A DNA stretch of 64,000 bases, taken from assembly GCF_018129685.1 (NCBI RefSeq), contig NZ_JAFCLG010000001.1, positions 1,426,001-1,490,000 on the forward strand, in the 5' to 3' direction. This DNA comes from Bradyrhizobium manausense. Lineage in GTDB: Bacteria; Pseudomonadota; Alphaproteobacteria; Rhizobiales; Xanthobacteraceae. Numbering within the stretch: the stretch's first letter is position 1; every line of letters begins with the position of its first letter. The notes beneath the pieces were generated by a model, which saw nothing but the letters and a program-made list of their open reading frames with translations, was not told the DNA's origin and did no database searches. The translations under genes and the position numbers were made by a program. Below are positions 56,351 to 64,000 of the stretch, one piece after another.

Positions 56351-56538
56351 GCCCTGATCGGCATGCTTGCCGATGCGTTGACAGACAGCCTCAACAATCC
56401 GTTAAGCGGCCGGATCGTTTTCGGCACCACGATGCCAGTTCGCCGCACCCGGGTAGTCCTACGGGACACAAAATTAACTGCTGATTGCCTTTGCGCGCAC
56501 CATGGTCCGCCATCGATTGAGCCAGGGTTCGCACCTCC
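56351..56538. other. Intergenic stretch without a supported gene
   Basis: 188 bases, the first part of a 556-base region between the ku-linked gene and the Flp pilin gene. Apart from the weak candidate gene at 56539-56721, I see only AT-rich stretches here, with no clear promoter or repeat. Confidence 0.5.
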
Positions 56539-56721
56539 GTGCCGCAGCAGGACGCAAGAAAGAATTACATCGGCATCGTCAGTGATACGGCCGAGGAAGA
56601 GCGCAGCGCCGATACGGCGTTGCGGGCGCAGCCGCATGTCGTGAGTTATCTGTTCGGGCGCCTGGCGGCAGCGCTGGGACGCCAGCGCAAGGGCGCGCCG
56701 GGACACACCACCAGCAGTTGA
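56539..56721 (+). CDS. Possible small protein, 60 residues
   Basis: GTG start without a clear RBS. The product has a plausible helical composition (I-V-S-D-T-A-E-E-E-R-S-A-D-T-A-L, then V-V-S-Y-L-F-G-R-L-A-A-A-L-G) and reading-frame codon use that looks acceptable. I keep it only as a weak candidate. Confidence 0.35.
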   Translation: MPQQDARKNYIGIVSDTAEEERSADTALRAQPHVVSYLFGRLAAALGRQRKGAPGHTTSS

Positions 56722-56906
56722 AGGTGGGCTGCTTCCGCTCATTTGAAGTAAATAATGAAACCTTCGTTTAACGGCTGTTACGTTAAGACACGGCAGGCTG
56801 GGTTCGGCCGAACCCGCATTTGATGCGCGATAAGCGCCTCGTCGATCGCTTTACCAGTTTGATAACGACGCGCGCCTATATTGGACCGGATGAACAGGAG
56901 TTGGCG

Positions 56907-57071
56907 ATGATTGTGCTCAGGTCTTTTCTTGCCGACGAGAAGGGTGCGACCGCGATCGAATATGGCCTGATCGCCGCCGGCATTGCGCTCGCCATCGTCA
57001 CCGTCGTCACCAACACGGGCAGCGTCCTGCTCAGCAACAAGTTCAACTCGATCAGCGCGGCCACGAAGTAA
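56907..57071 (+). CDS. flp: Flp-type IVb pilin
   Basis: 54 residues from the ATG at 56907 (AGGAG six bases upstream). A short leader (M-I-V-L-R-S-F-L-A-D-E-K-G) is followed by the prepilin-peptidase site G / A-T-A-I-E-Y-G-L-I-A-A-G-I-A-L-A-I, with the conserved Glu at +5 and the hydrophobic stalk helix. In tad loci such pilins are exported and assembled by Tad/Rcp proteins; none is encoded nearby, so this is an orphan pilin gene. Confidence 0.9.
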   Translation: MIVLRSFLADEKGATAIEYGLIAAGIALAIVTVVTNTGSVLLSNKFNSISAATK

Positions 57072-57236
57072 GGCCGTCTCGTCATCACATCTCGTCATTA
57101 CGAGCCACCGGGTTGCGCAAGCCGCGGCCCTATTGGCTCGCAATGGGCGGCCGATCTGGCGGACCATGATCTGAGTCAAGCCCGTCGAAACAGCGGCAGC
57201 TAAGCATGACGGACCCAGCTTCCTGCGGTCCCGTTC

Positions 57237-58778
57237 ATGAATCCGGATATTTCACGCCCCCAGCTCAAAATACGCCGCGTCCATCTCGATACGGGCCGCG
57301 AGAACGTCGTCGTCATTTCCAGGCGGTCGAAGGCGCTGCGTGCGGATATCTTTCGCGGCTTCAGCCGCGTCGAGCTTCGGCTGGACGACAAGACGCTGCT
57401 CGCGACGCTCCTGATCACCGATGATGACGCGTTGGCAGCCCAGGACGAAATCGGCCTTTCCGAGCCTGCGTTCCATCGCTTCGCCAAGCCGGTCGGCACG
57501 CTGGTCACGGTCGCACCGGCATCGCCTCCGGAAAGCCTCGAGGCGGTGCGCGCCAAGATCCGCGGTCGAACGCTCGACCAGACGGAGATTGGCGCGATCA
57601 TCAACGACCTCGCCCATTTTCGCTATTCCGACATGGAGATCGCCGCCTTCCTGATCGGCTCGGCGAGCTTCATCACCAGTGATGAGCTGCTGGCCCTCAC
57701 CGGCGCCATGGCACAGGCTGGCACGCAGCTGGTGTGGCCGGACCCGATCGTGGTCGACAAGCACTGCATTGGCGGCATTCCCGGCAACCGCACCTCGATG
57801 GTCGTGGTGCCGATCGTCGCTGCCCACGGCCTGCCGATCCCGAAGACCTCGTCGCGCGCCATCACCTCGCCGGCCGGAACGGCCGACACGATGGAGGTGC
57901 TGGCGCGGGTGAATGTCGGCGTCGAGGAGATGAAGTCGATCGTCTCCTCCTGCAACGGATGCCTGATCTGGGGCGGGCACGTGAACCTGTCGCCGGCCGA
58001 CGACGTGCTGATCTCGGTCGAGCGCCCGCTCAGCCTGGACACCCGCGAGCAGATGGTCGCCTCCATCATGTCCAAGAAGATCGCGGCGGGATCGACGCAT
58101 CTGTTGATCGACATCCCGGTCGGGCCGACCGCGAAGGTCACCACGGCCATCGACGCGATGCGGCTGCGGAAGCTGTTCGAATTCGTCGGCGACCGGTTTG
58201 GCCGGTCGGTCGAGGTGATCACGACTGACGGCCGCCAGCCGATCGGCAACGGCATCGGCCCGGTGCTCGAAGCCAATGACGTGATGGCGGTGCTCAGCAA
58301 CGAGGCGGATGCGCCGCACGATCTGCGCGAGAAATCGCTGCGTCTCGCCGCCCATCTGCTGGAATACGATCCGAAGCTGCGTGGCGGCGCCGGCTACGCA
58401 CGTGCGCGCGAGTTGCTCGAGAGCGGTGCCGCGCTGAAGCAGATGCAGAAGATCATCGACGCCCAGGGCCCGTCGAAATGCCGCACCGATCTCGGACCCA
58501 TCAGCTTCGACGTCAAGGCGGTACATGACGGCGTGGTGTCGGCAATCGACTGCTTCCGACTGAACCGCCTCGCCCGCACGGCCGGCGCGCCACTCGACAA
58601 GGGGGCCGGCATCCGCCTTTTCAAGAAGATCGGCGACCGCGTCGAACAAGGTGAGCCGCTCTATCGTGTCTACACGTTCGACGCGCCCGAGCATGATCTG
58701 GCCGCCTCGGCCGCCCGGCAGGAGACCGGGTACATCCTCAACGGTCATGAGGCTCTCCAAGGCAGGACGCAGTCGTGA
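57237..58778 (+). CDS. Archaeal-type AMP/thymidine phosphorylase family protein
   Basis: 513 residues, the length of archaeal AMP phosphorylases (about 500) rather than bacterial DeoA (about 440). An extra N-terminal domain of about 90 residues precedes the nucleoside-phosphorylase fold ([43 protein letters not shown], and K-K-I-A-A-G-S-T-H). The C-terminal part ends with [18 protein letters not shown]. The archaeal enzymes convert NMP and phosphate to base and ribose 1,5-bisphosphate. The next gene overlaps the stop (GTGA). No clear RBS is seen before ATG. Confidence 0.88.
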   Translation: MNPDISRPQLKIRRVHLDTGRENVVVISRRSKALRADIFRGFSRVELRLDDKTLLATLLITDDDALAAQDEIGLSEPAFHRFAKPVGTLVTVAPASPPESLEAVRAKIRGRTLDQTEIGAIINDLAHFRYSDMEIAAFLIGSASFITSDELLALTGAMAQAGTQLVWPDPIVVDKHCIGGIPGNRTSMVVVPIVAAHGLPIPKTSSRAITSPAGTADTMEVLARVNVGVEEMKSIVSSCNGCLIWGGHVNLSPADDVLISVERPLSLDTREQMVASIMSKKIAAGSTHLLIDIPVGPTAKVTTAIDAMRLRKLFEFVGDRFGRSVEVITTDGRQPIGNGIGPVLEANDVMAVLSNEADAPHDLREKSLRLAAHLLEYDPKLRGGAGYARARELLESGAALKQMQKIIDAQGPSKCRTDLGPISFDVKAVHDGVVSAIDCFRLNRLARTAGAPLDKGAGIRLFKKIGDRVEQGEPLYRVYTFDAPEHDLAASAARQETGYILNGHEALQGRTQS

Positions 58779-59695
58779 GCACGATCTTGCTTCAAGCCCT
58801 GCCCTCGGGCACCGGCGCGGCCGCGCGGCTAGCGGCACGGCTTGGACTGAGTTGCGACGAGATCGCCCTGCACCACTTTCCGGACGGCGAGCTGCGCGTC
58901 ACGGTCGCGCCGGCGGCCGACACCACCATTCTTTATGTGCCGCTCCATCAACCCAATGACAAGCTGATCGCGTTGCTGTTCGCCGCAGAGGCACTGCGGC
59001 GCGGCGGCGCCAAGCGGCTGGTGTTGGCCGCACCCTATCTGTGCTACATGCGGCAGGACACCGCGTTTCGTCCGGGCGAAGCCATCAGCCAGCGCGCCAT
59101 GGGCCGCCTGCTCGCAACACTCGTGGACCGTGTCGTCACCGTGGACGCTCATTTGCATCGCACACCCGACATCGGGTCCGTATTTCCAGGCATCGAGGCG
59201 GAGAACCTGTCCGCGATGCCGGCGATCGCAGATGCGCTCGCCGCTGACGGCATCGATCCGGCGACCGTCGTGATCGGTCCCGACGCCGAGTCCGAACCGT
59301 GGGTGAAGGATCTCGCCGGCCGGCTACGGTTGAAGCACACGGTGGCCCGCAAGAGGCGGCACGGCGATCGCTCCGTCGACATCGATTTTGCCGATCCGAC
59401 GCTGCTATCGGGGCGGCCGGCGCTGATGGTCGACGACATCGTATCCTCGGGAACGACGCTGATGGTCGCAGCGCGGGCGCTGCGGACGATGGGCGCAACT
59501 GCCGTCGATGCGGTCGTGACGCACGCGCTGTTTCCGGCGGCGATGGTCACGGCATTCACCGACGCCGGCATCCGGTCGATCCGCTCGACCGACAGCGTGC
59601 CGCATCCGACCAATGCGATCGCGCTCGATGCGATTCTCGCGGCCGCCTTGCAGTCCGAACTTCGCACGATACAGCCGCGGGAGACGATGAGATGA
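58775..59695 (+). CDS. Ribose-phosphate pyrophosphokinase homologue, archaeal type
   Basis: 306 residues from a GTG that overlaps the phosphorylase stop. PRPP synthetase fold: H-H-F-P-D-G-E-L near residue 33, [20 protein letters not shown] (the R-Q-D-x-x-F-x-P-G-E form is that of archaeal enzymes; typical bacterial Prs has R-Q-D-R-K), V-D-A-H-L-H, K-R-R (flexible loop Lys/Arg) and the PRPP loop [11 protein letters not shown]. It would form PRPP from ribose 5-phosphate and ATP; use of another phosphorylated ribose is possible. The gene is coupled on both sides. Confidence 0.87.
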   Translation: MSTILLQALPSGTGAAARLAARLGLSCDEIALHHFPDGELRVTVAPAADTTILYVPLHQPNDKLIALLFAAEALRRGGAKRLVLAAPYLCYMRQDTAFRPGEAISQRAMGRLLATLVDRVVTVDAHLHRTPDIGSVFPGIEAENLSAMPAIADALAADGIDPATVVIGPDAESEPWVKDLAGRLRLKHTVARKRRHGDRSVDIDFADPTLLSGRPALMVDDIVSSGTTLMVAARALRTMGATAVDAVVTHALFPAAMVTAFTDAGIRSIRSTDSVPHPTNAIALDAILAAALQSELRTIQPRETMR

Positions 59696-61287
59696 GCGTG
59701 ACCGTTCGCTTCTGCGGTGCTGCGCGCACCGTGACCGGCTCCAGCTATCTGTTCCAGACCGCCGCCGGCCGCTTCCTGGTCGATTGCGGCCTGTTCCAGG
59801 GACAGAAGACGCTCAAGGAGCTCAATTACCGCGCATTCCCGTTCCGTCCGGCAGATATCCGGACAGTCCTGCTCACGCACGCCCATATCGACCACAGCGG
59901 CCTGCTGCCGAAGCTCGTGCGCGAAGGTTTTGCGGGCCCTATCCTGGCGACGCGCGGCACGATCGACCTCTGCTCCTACATGCTGCCGGACGCCGGCAGC
60001 ATCCAGGAGTCCGAGGTCGCGCAGCTCAACCGGCGCAACAAGGCCCGCGGCCGCAAGGAAGTCCAGCCGATCTACACGCAGGCCGACGCGGTCGCATCGC
60101 TCCAATCGTTTCGCCCGATCGATTATGAACACTGGGTCGACGTAATACCGGGCGTTCGCGCCCGCTACTGGAACGCCGGCCATTTGCTCGGATCCGCCTC
60201 CATCGAGCTCGAAATCGCCGAGCAAGATTCGCCGCGACCGCTGCGCGTACTGCTCTCCGGCGATGTCGGGCCCGAGGCAAAGCTGCTCCAGCCGGACCCC
60301 GAAGCACCGAGTGACCTCGACTATGTCATCTCGGAATCCACCTATGGCGACCGCGTGCGAGCCGCGACGACGCCTGTGCTCCGCCGGCAGCATCTTGCAG
60401 CCGAGGTGCGCGAGGCCGCGGCGGCCGGAGGCGCGCTGCTGATCCCCGCCTTCGCGGTCGAACGCACCCAGGAGCTGATCGTCGATCTCGTCGACCTGAT
60501 GGAGCACGGCGAGATCCCGACCGCGCCGATCTTCCTCGACTCGCCGCTCGCGATCCGCGCCACCGAGGTGTTCCGCCGGCACGCCGCCAGCCTCGACCCG
60601 AGCGTCGATGCCGACCGCCTGCTCAACTCGCCGCATCTGAAGTTCACCGAGACGGCTGACGAGAGCAAGGCGATCATGCGGCTCAGCGGCTTTCATATCA
60701 TCATCGCGGCAAGCGGCATGTGCGATGCCGGACGGATCCGCCATCACCTGAAGCGCTGGCTCTGGAACGAGCGCGCGACCGTGCTGCTCGCCGGCTTCCA
60801 GGCCAACGGCACGCTCGGCCGCTTTCTGCAGGACGGGGCGAAGGCCGTGCGAATCCAGGGCGAGGAAATCCGGGTCGCGGCGCGGATTCGCATGATCGAT
60901 GAATATTCGGGTCATGCCGACGGCGCCGGCATGGCCGGCTGGATCGCGGCGCGCCGCCCTATCGCGCGCGGGCTGTTCCTGGTCCATGGCGAGGAAGGCG
61001 CCGTCGCGGGCCTGGCCGAGCGCGTCGCCGAGCGCATCATTCCGGCGGCGAAGGTCTACCAGCCGATGCTTGACGATATCTACGAACTCGCCGCCCCTGA
61101 ACCGCGCGTGATCGACGTCGATCATCGCCGGCGGCTCTCGCCCGAGGCCGTGACCCGTCTCGACTGGCACAACGAGATGTCGGAGCTCACGCTCGGCATC
61201 AACGACAGGCTTGCAGCAGCCGCCGACGACCGTGCCCGCGGCATCATCATCCGAAGGCTGCGACGCGCGCTGGAAGAAACGGCGTAA
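59692..61287 (+). CDS. Beta-CASP metallo-beta-lactamase nuclease
   Basis: 531 residues from the ATG at 59692, overlapping the upstream stop. MBL core with the two-zinc motif L-T-H-A-H-I-D-H-S-G-L-L-P near residue 60, then N-A-G-H-L-L-G-S-A and S-G-D-V-G, and the beta-CASP insert with L-I-P-A-F-A-V-E-R-T-Q-E. The C-terminal RNA-specificity motif is E-Y-S-G-H-A-D-G (motif C His) with M-C-D-A-G-R-I-R-H-H-L near it. The family includes archaeal aCPSF homologues and bacterial RNases. It would cut RNA (or DNA) and so give substrates for the two upstream genes. Cytoplasmic. Confidence 0.9.
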   Translation: MSVTVRFCGAARTVTGSSYLFQTAAGRFLVDCGLFQGQKTLKELNYRAFPFRPADIRTVLLTHAHIDHSGLLPKLVREGFAGPILATRGTIDLCSYMLPDAGSIQESEVAQLNRRNKARGRKEVQPIYTQADAVASLQSFRPIDYEHWVDVIPGVRARYWNAGHLLGSASIELEIAEQDSPRPLRVLLSGDVGPEAKLLQPDPEAPSDLDYVISESTYGDRVRAATTPVLRRQHLAAEVREAAAAGGALLIPAFAVERTQELIVDLVDLMEHGEIPTAPIFLDSPLAIRATEVFRRHAASLDPSVDADRLLNSPHLKFTETADESKAIMRLSGFHIIIAASGMCDAGRIRHHLKRWLWNERATVLLAGFQANGTLGRFLQDGAKAVRIQGEEIRVAARIRMIDEYSGHADGAGMAGWIAARRPIARGLFLVHGEEGAVAGLAERVAERIIPAAKVYQPMLDDIYELAAPEPRVIDVDHRRRLSPEAVTRLDWHNEMSELTLGINDRLAAAADDRARGIIIRRLRRALEETA

Positions 61288-61448
61288 AGGGGCGGCAGGG
61301 TGGCTGGAAACAATCGGTCTCTCCCAGCCTCGTCACTCGCTTCCCATTTCCGTCGACTTTGACGGCCAAATGTGTGCTGATATTCTCTACGGCGTGGCGC
61401 GGCGAGCTATGCCGTCAGTCATTGAACCAAGCTATTTGAAGGATGCGG

Positions 61449-61838
61449 ATGAGACGCACGACGCTCCTGGCTCTCGGCCTCGTGTTGATCGGAATTTGGT
61501 CGCAGGACAGCGCGCGAGGACAAAGTTCCGCCACGCCGCCGGTATCTCTCAGCCCGCCCAAAGCGTCGCCACCTCGCGCCGGTACGAAGAACCACCCGGC
61601 AACGTCCGACAGGCTGCCGTCGACACCGGCCCCTGACGGACTTCCGCAATTGCCAAATCCCGCTCCCGCCGCCGACTATGATGGCTTCAGCGTCGACAAC
61701 GAGGGCAATGACACTCCGGATCAGGCGACGCCATCTGTGAGGACACGCGCGGCAAAAGGCGGCGCGGGGCAGCAATCGATCGACGAGGAAGACGAAGCTT
61801 TGAAGCGCAAATTGACCATTTGCAAGAACTGCAAATAG
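61449..61838 (+). CDS. Hypothetical exported proline-rich protein
   Basis: 129 residues from the ATG at 61449, preferred over 61443 because GAAGG is then at good spacing. Signal peptide L-L-A-L-G-L-V-L-I-G-I-W (cleavage near A-R-G-Q). The mature part is proline/serine-rich and disordered for 70 residues, then acidic (I-D-E-E-D-E-A-L), and ends L-T-I-C-K-N-C-K, a C-x-x-C that could bind metal or form a disulfide. No family is recognised. Confidence 0.7.
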   Translation: MRRTTLLALGLVLIGIWSQDSARGQSSATPPVSLSPPKASPPRAGTKNHPATSDRLPSTPAPDGLPQLPNPAPAADYDGFSVDNEGNDTPDQATPSVRTRAAKGGAGQQSIDEEDEALKRKLTICKNCK

Positions 61839-61962
61839 GACGGTCGCCAAGCCCTTTGCATAGCTGACTGTCGTCTCGCCGCGCTTTACCCTCCCCTTAT
61901 TTCCTGATCCTCTCTCCTTCAATCGGCCGGAGCAACCGGCCTCGCTCAGGGAGAGAGACGCC

Positions 61963-63597
61963 ATGAAGCTCGGCACCGCCATTGCGGAAATCATGCGGCG
62001 CGAGGGGATCGAGATCCTCTGCGGCTATCCCGTCAATCATCTGATCGAGCACGCGGCGAAGGCCGAGATCCGCCCCGTGATGGTGCGGCAGGAGCGCGTC
62101 GGCGTTCACATGGCGGATGCGATCTCGCGGGTCACCTCGGGGCGCACGATCGGTGCATTCTGCATGCAGCACGGCCCCGGCGCGGAGAATGCGATGGGCG
62201 GCGTCGCGCAGTGCTTTGGCGAATCCGTGCCCGTGCTGGTGCTGCCGATGGGATATCAGCGCCGGCTTGCGCATATCGAGCCGAACTTCAATTCCAGCGA
62301 GGCGATGAAGCCGTTCTCGAAATCGTCCGAGCCGATCATCATCGCCGCCGAGGTCGCCAACATCTTTCGGCGCGCCTTCTCCAAGCTCAAGAACGGCCGC
62401 GGCGGGCCCGTCATCGTCGAGATCCCCGCCGACATGTGGAACGAGGAGGTGCCGGAGCCGCTGAACTACACGCCAGTGCTGCGCACCCGCTACGGCGCCG
62501 ACCCCGTGCATTTAAAGGAGGCAGCCGCCCTGCTCGTCAACGCCAAACGGCCGGTGATCTATGCCGGTCAGGGCGTGCATTACGCGCAGGCCTGGCCGCA
62601 GTTGAAGCGGCTGGCGGAGCGGCTCGCTATTCCCGTCACCACCAGCTTGGGAGGCAAATCCTCGTTTCCGGAAACGCATCCGCTTTCGCTCGGCTCGGGC
62701 GGCCTCGCGGTGCCGCGCGCAGTTCCGAAATTTCTGGCCGAGGCCGACGTCATCTTCGGCATCGGCTGCTCCTTCACCGAGACCAGCTTTGGCATCGCCA
62801 TGCCGAAGGACAAGACCATCGTCCATTCGACGCTTGATCCGAACCATCTCAACAAGGATGTCGAGGCGAAGATCGGCCTCGTCGGCGACGCCGGGCTCGT
62901 GCTGGACGCGCTGCTCGAGGAGATCGGCAAGACCGTCACCGCCGATCGCGATGCTTCCGCGGTCGCCGCCGAGATCGCGGCCTCGCACAAGGAATGGCTG
63001 GCGAAATGGATGCCAAAACTCACCAGCAATGATGCTCCGCTCAACCCCTATCGCGTGCTATGGGACTTGCAGCACGCCGTCGACATCAACAACACCATCA
63101 TCACCCATGATGCCGGCAGCCCGCGCGACCAGCTCTCGCCGTTCTGGAAGGCGGTCACACCGCTCTCCTATCTTGGCTGGGGCAAGACGACCCAGCTCGG
63201 CTACGGGCTCGGTCTCGCAATGGGCGCAAAGCTGGCAAGACCCGACAAGCTCTGCATCAATGTCTGGGGCGATGCGGCGATCGGCTTCACCGGCATGGAT
63301 TTCGAGACCGCGGTGCGCGAGCGCATCCCGATCATGTCGATCCTGCTCAACAATTTCTCGATGGCGATCGAGCTCAAGGTCATGCCGATCTCGACGGAGA
63401 AGTATCGCTCGACCGATATTTCCGGCGACTACGCCGCGATGGCACGCGCCTTCGGCGGCTATGGCGAACGCGTCACAAAGCCCGAGGACATCATCCCCGC
63501 GATCAAGCGCGGCATCCAGAAAACGAAGGAAGGCGTGCCGGTGCTGCTGGAGTTCATCACCAGCAAGGAGACCGAGGTGTCGCGGCCGGGGACGTAG
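61963..63597 (+). CDS. Thiamine-diphosphate-dependent enzyme, acetolactate synthase-like
   Basis: 544 residues. PYR domain with the activating Glu in V-M-V-R-Q-E-R-V-G-V-H-M-A-D-A, a central domain (I-Y-A-G-Q-G-V-H-Y-A), and PP domain with the TPP motif G-D-A-A-I-G-F-T-G-M-D-F-E...ILLNN. The family includes acetolactate synthase, glyoxylate carboligase and benzoylformate decarboxylase; I cannot choose between them. It is not a second oxc: the C-terminal NNF-type stretch differs. It stands alone, with a convergent transporter downstream. Confidence 0.87.
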   Translation: MKLGTAIAEIMRREGIEILCGYPVNHLIEHAAKAEIRPVMVRQERVGVHMADAISRVTSGRTIGAFCMQHGPGAENAMGGVAQCFGESVPVLVLPMGYQRRLAHIEPNFNSSEAMKPFSKSSEPIIIAAEVANIFRRAFSKLKNGRGGPVIVEIPADMWNEEVPEPLNYTPVLRTRYGADPVHLKEAAALLVNAKRPVIYAGQGVHYAQAWPQLKRLAERLAIPVTTSLGGKSSFPETHPLSLGSGGLAVPRAVPKFLAEADVIFGIGCSFTETSFGIAMPKDKTIVHSTLDPNHLNKDVEAKIGLVGDAGLVLDALLEEIGKTVTADRDASAVAAEIAASHKEWLAKWMPKLTSNDAPLNPYRVLWDLQHAVDINNTIITHDAGSPRDQLSPFWKAVTPLSYLGWGKTTQLGYGLGLAMGAKLARPDKLCINVWGDAAIGFTGMDFETAVRERIPIMSILLNNFSMAIELKVMPISTEKYRSTDISGDYAAMARAFGGYGERVTKPEDIIPAIKRGIQKTKEGVPVLLEFITSKETEVSRPGT

Positions 63598-63610
63598 GGG
63601 AATCCCCTAC
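63594..63610. terminator. Short hairpin between convergent genes
   Basis: GTAGGGG pairs with CCCCTAC around a three-base loop. It overlaps the stop codons of both the TPP enzyme (63595-63597) and the MFS gene (63607-63609). It may be a small two-way terminator; there is no T run. Confidence 0.4.
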
Positions 63611-64000
63611 TCCGCCATCTCGACCGGCTGAGTGACGGCGGGACCGGCCAGTGGCCGCTCCTCCATCATGATCAGACTGAGCGAGGCGGTGGTCATCAGC
63701 GCGGTCGCGGCCGCGAAGACGTAGCGGAAAGCGTGCCGCATGTCTTCAGTGGGGATCGCGGGAATACTGCCCGCAGCATGATGCTCGCCAGCGAGGGGAA
63801 TGTCGGCGCCGAGCGCAATGAGCAGGATCGCGGCAAATGCGGCGACCGTGAACGAGGACATCAGCGAGCGGAAGAAGTTCATCGCGCCCGTGATGGTGCC
63901 GACCAGCGGACGGGCGACGGAATTCTGGAGCGAGACCACGCAAACCGGGAAGGTCGTGCCGAGGCCGAGCGCAAACGCGGCCATCAGCGACAGCAACGCC
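63607..64000 (-). CDS. MFS transporter, C-terminal part (5' truncated by window end)
   Basis: The visible 131 residues are the C-terminal end: three membrane segments (L-M-A-A-F-A-L-G-L-G-T-T-F-P-V, then F-T-V-A-A-F-A-A-I-L-L-I-A-L-G-A, and A-F-R-Y-V-F-A-A-A-T-A-L-M-T-T-A), with Q-N-S-V-A-R-P-L-V-G-T-I-T-G-A and a late M-E-E-R-P-L. The pattern matches the last helices of DHA2-type (EmrB/QacA) drug exporters. The frame continues beyond the window, so the start and substrate cannot be given. Confidence 0.75.
   Translation of the reverse strand, partial: ALLSLMAAFALGLGTTFPVCVVSLQNSVARPLVGTITGAMNFFRSLMSSFTVAAFAAILLIALGADIPLAGEHHAAGSIPAIPTEDMRHAFRYVFAAATALMTTASLSLIMMEERPLAGPAVTQPVEMAE

Overview
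The window looks like chromosomal DNA of a Bradyrhizobium-type alphaproteobacterium (Nitrobacteraceae). This rests on high G+C throughout, a cycHJKL cytochrome c maturation cluster, a GlnE/two-component/DegP block, a PleC-like kinase, a DUF3551 protein, FeuP/FeuQ-like regulators, and several palindromic intergenic repeats that I recall from that genus. I see no rRNA, tRNA, insertion sequence, prophage or CRISPR array. The window holds 57 protein genes that I can support; the first and last run off the ends.

Layout. 1-3.6 kb: end of a GntR/FCD regulator, then oxc and frc (oxalate catabolism) and a terminator. 3.8-12.5 kb: small secreted proteins, two secreted alpha/beta hydrolases, an XRE/DUF2975 regulatory pair, a DUF2147 protein, an AHSA1-type protein, a large exported HEFGH metallopeptidase and a YegD-like Hsp70. 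12.7-18.6 kb: a 45-residue microprotein, two oxalate/formate (OFA) major facilitator transporters, a double-CBS protein, a ketopantoate reductase homologue and an FAH-family hydrolase. 18.8-28.7 kb: a coiled-coil membrane protein with an internal duplication, small exported proteins, a nitronate monooxygenase, a quinone oxidoreductase, a CDF metal transporter and a PleC-like histidine kinase. 28.8-36 kb: a LysR regulator divergent from a complete NAD-dependent formate dehydrogenase operon fdsG-B-A-fdhD-fdsD. 36-50.2 kb: a GH3 glycosidase, then on the minus strand glnE, a two-component pair, degP and cycHJKL. 50.3-57 kb: hypothetical genes, FeuP/FeuQ-like regulators, ku and an orphan Flp pilin. 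57.2-61.3 kb: an overlapping three-gene operon of an archaeal-type AMP/thymidine phosphorylase, an archaeal-type PRPP synthetase and a beta-CASP nuclease. 61.4-64 kb: a small secreted protein, a TPP-dependent enzyme and the end of an MFS exporter.

How the genes fit together. The OFA carriers, Frc and Oxc would import oxalate and turn it into formyl-CoA, formate and CO2. FdsGBAD would then oxidise formate to CO2 with production of NADH. A complete oxalate-to-NADH route is therefore encoded within about 36 kb. A box of the form TTGGCAT-N3-GTATAC, or close to it, lies upstream of both transporters, the CBS gene and the microprotein gene, which suggests a shared GntR-type regulon. The phosphorylase/PRPP synthetase/beta-CASP cassette is the best candidate for an undescribed system: its gene content suggests breakdown of RNA or nucleotides to ribose phosphates and PRPP.
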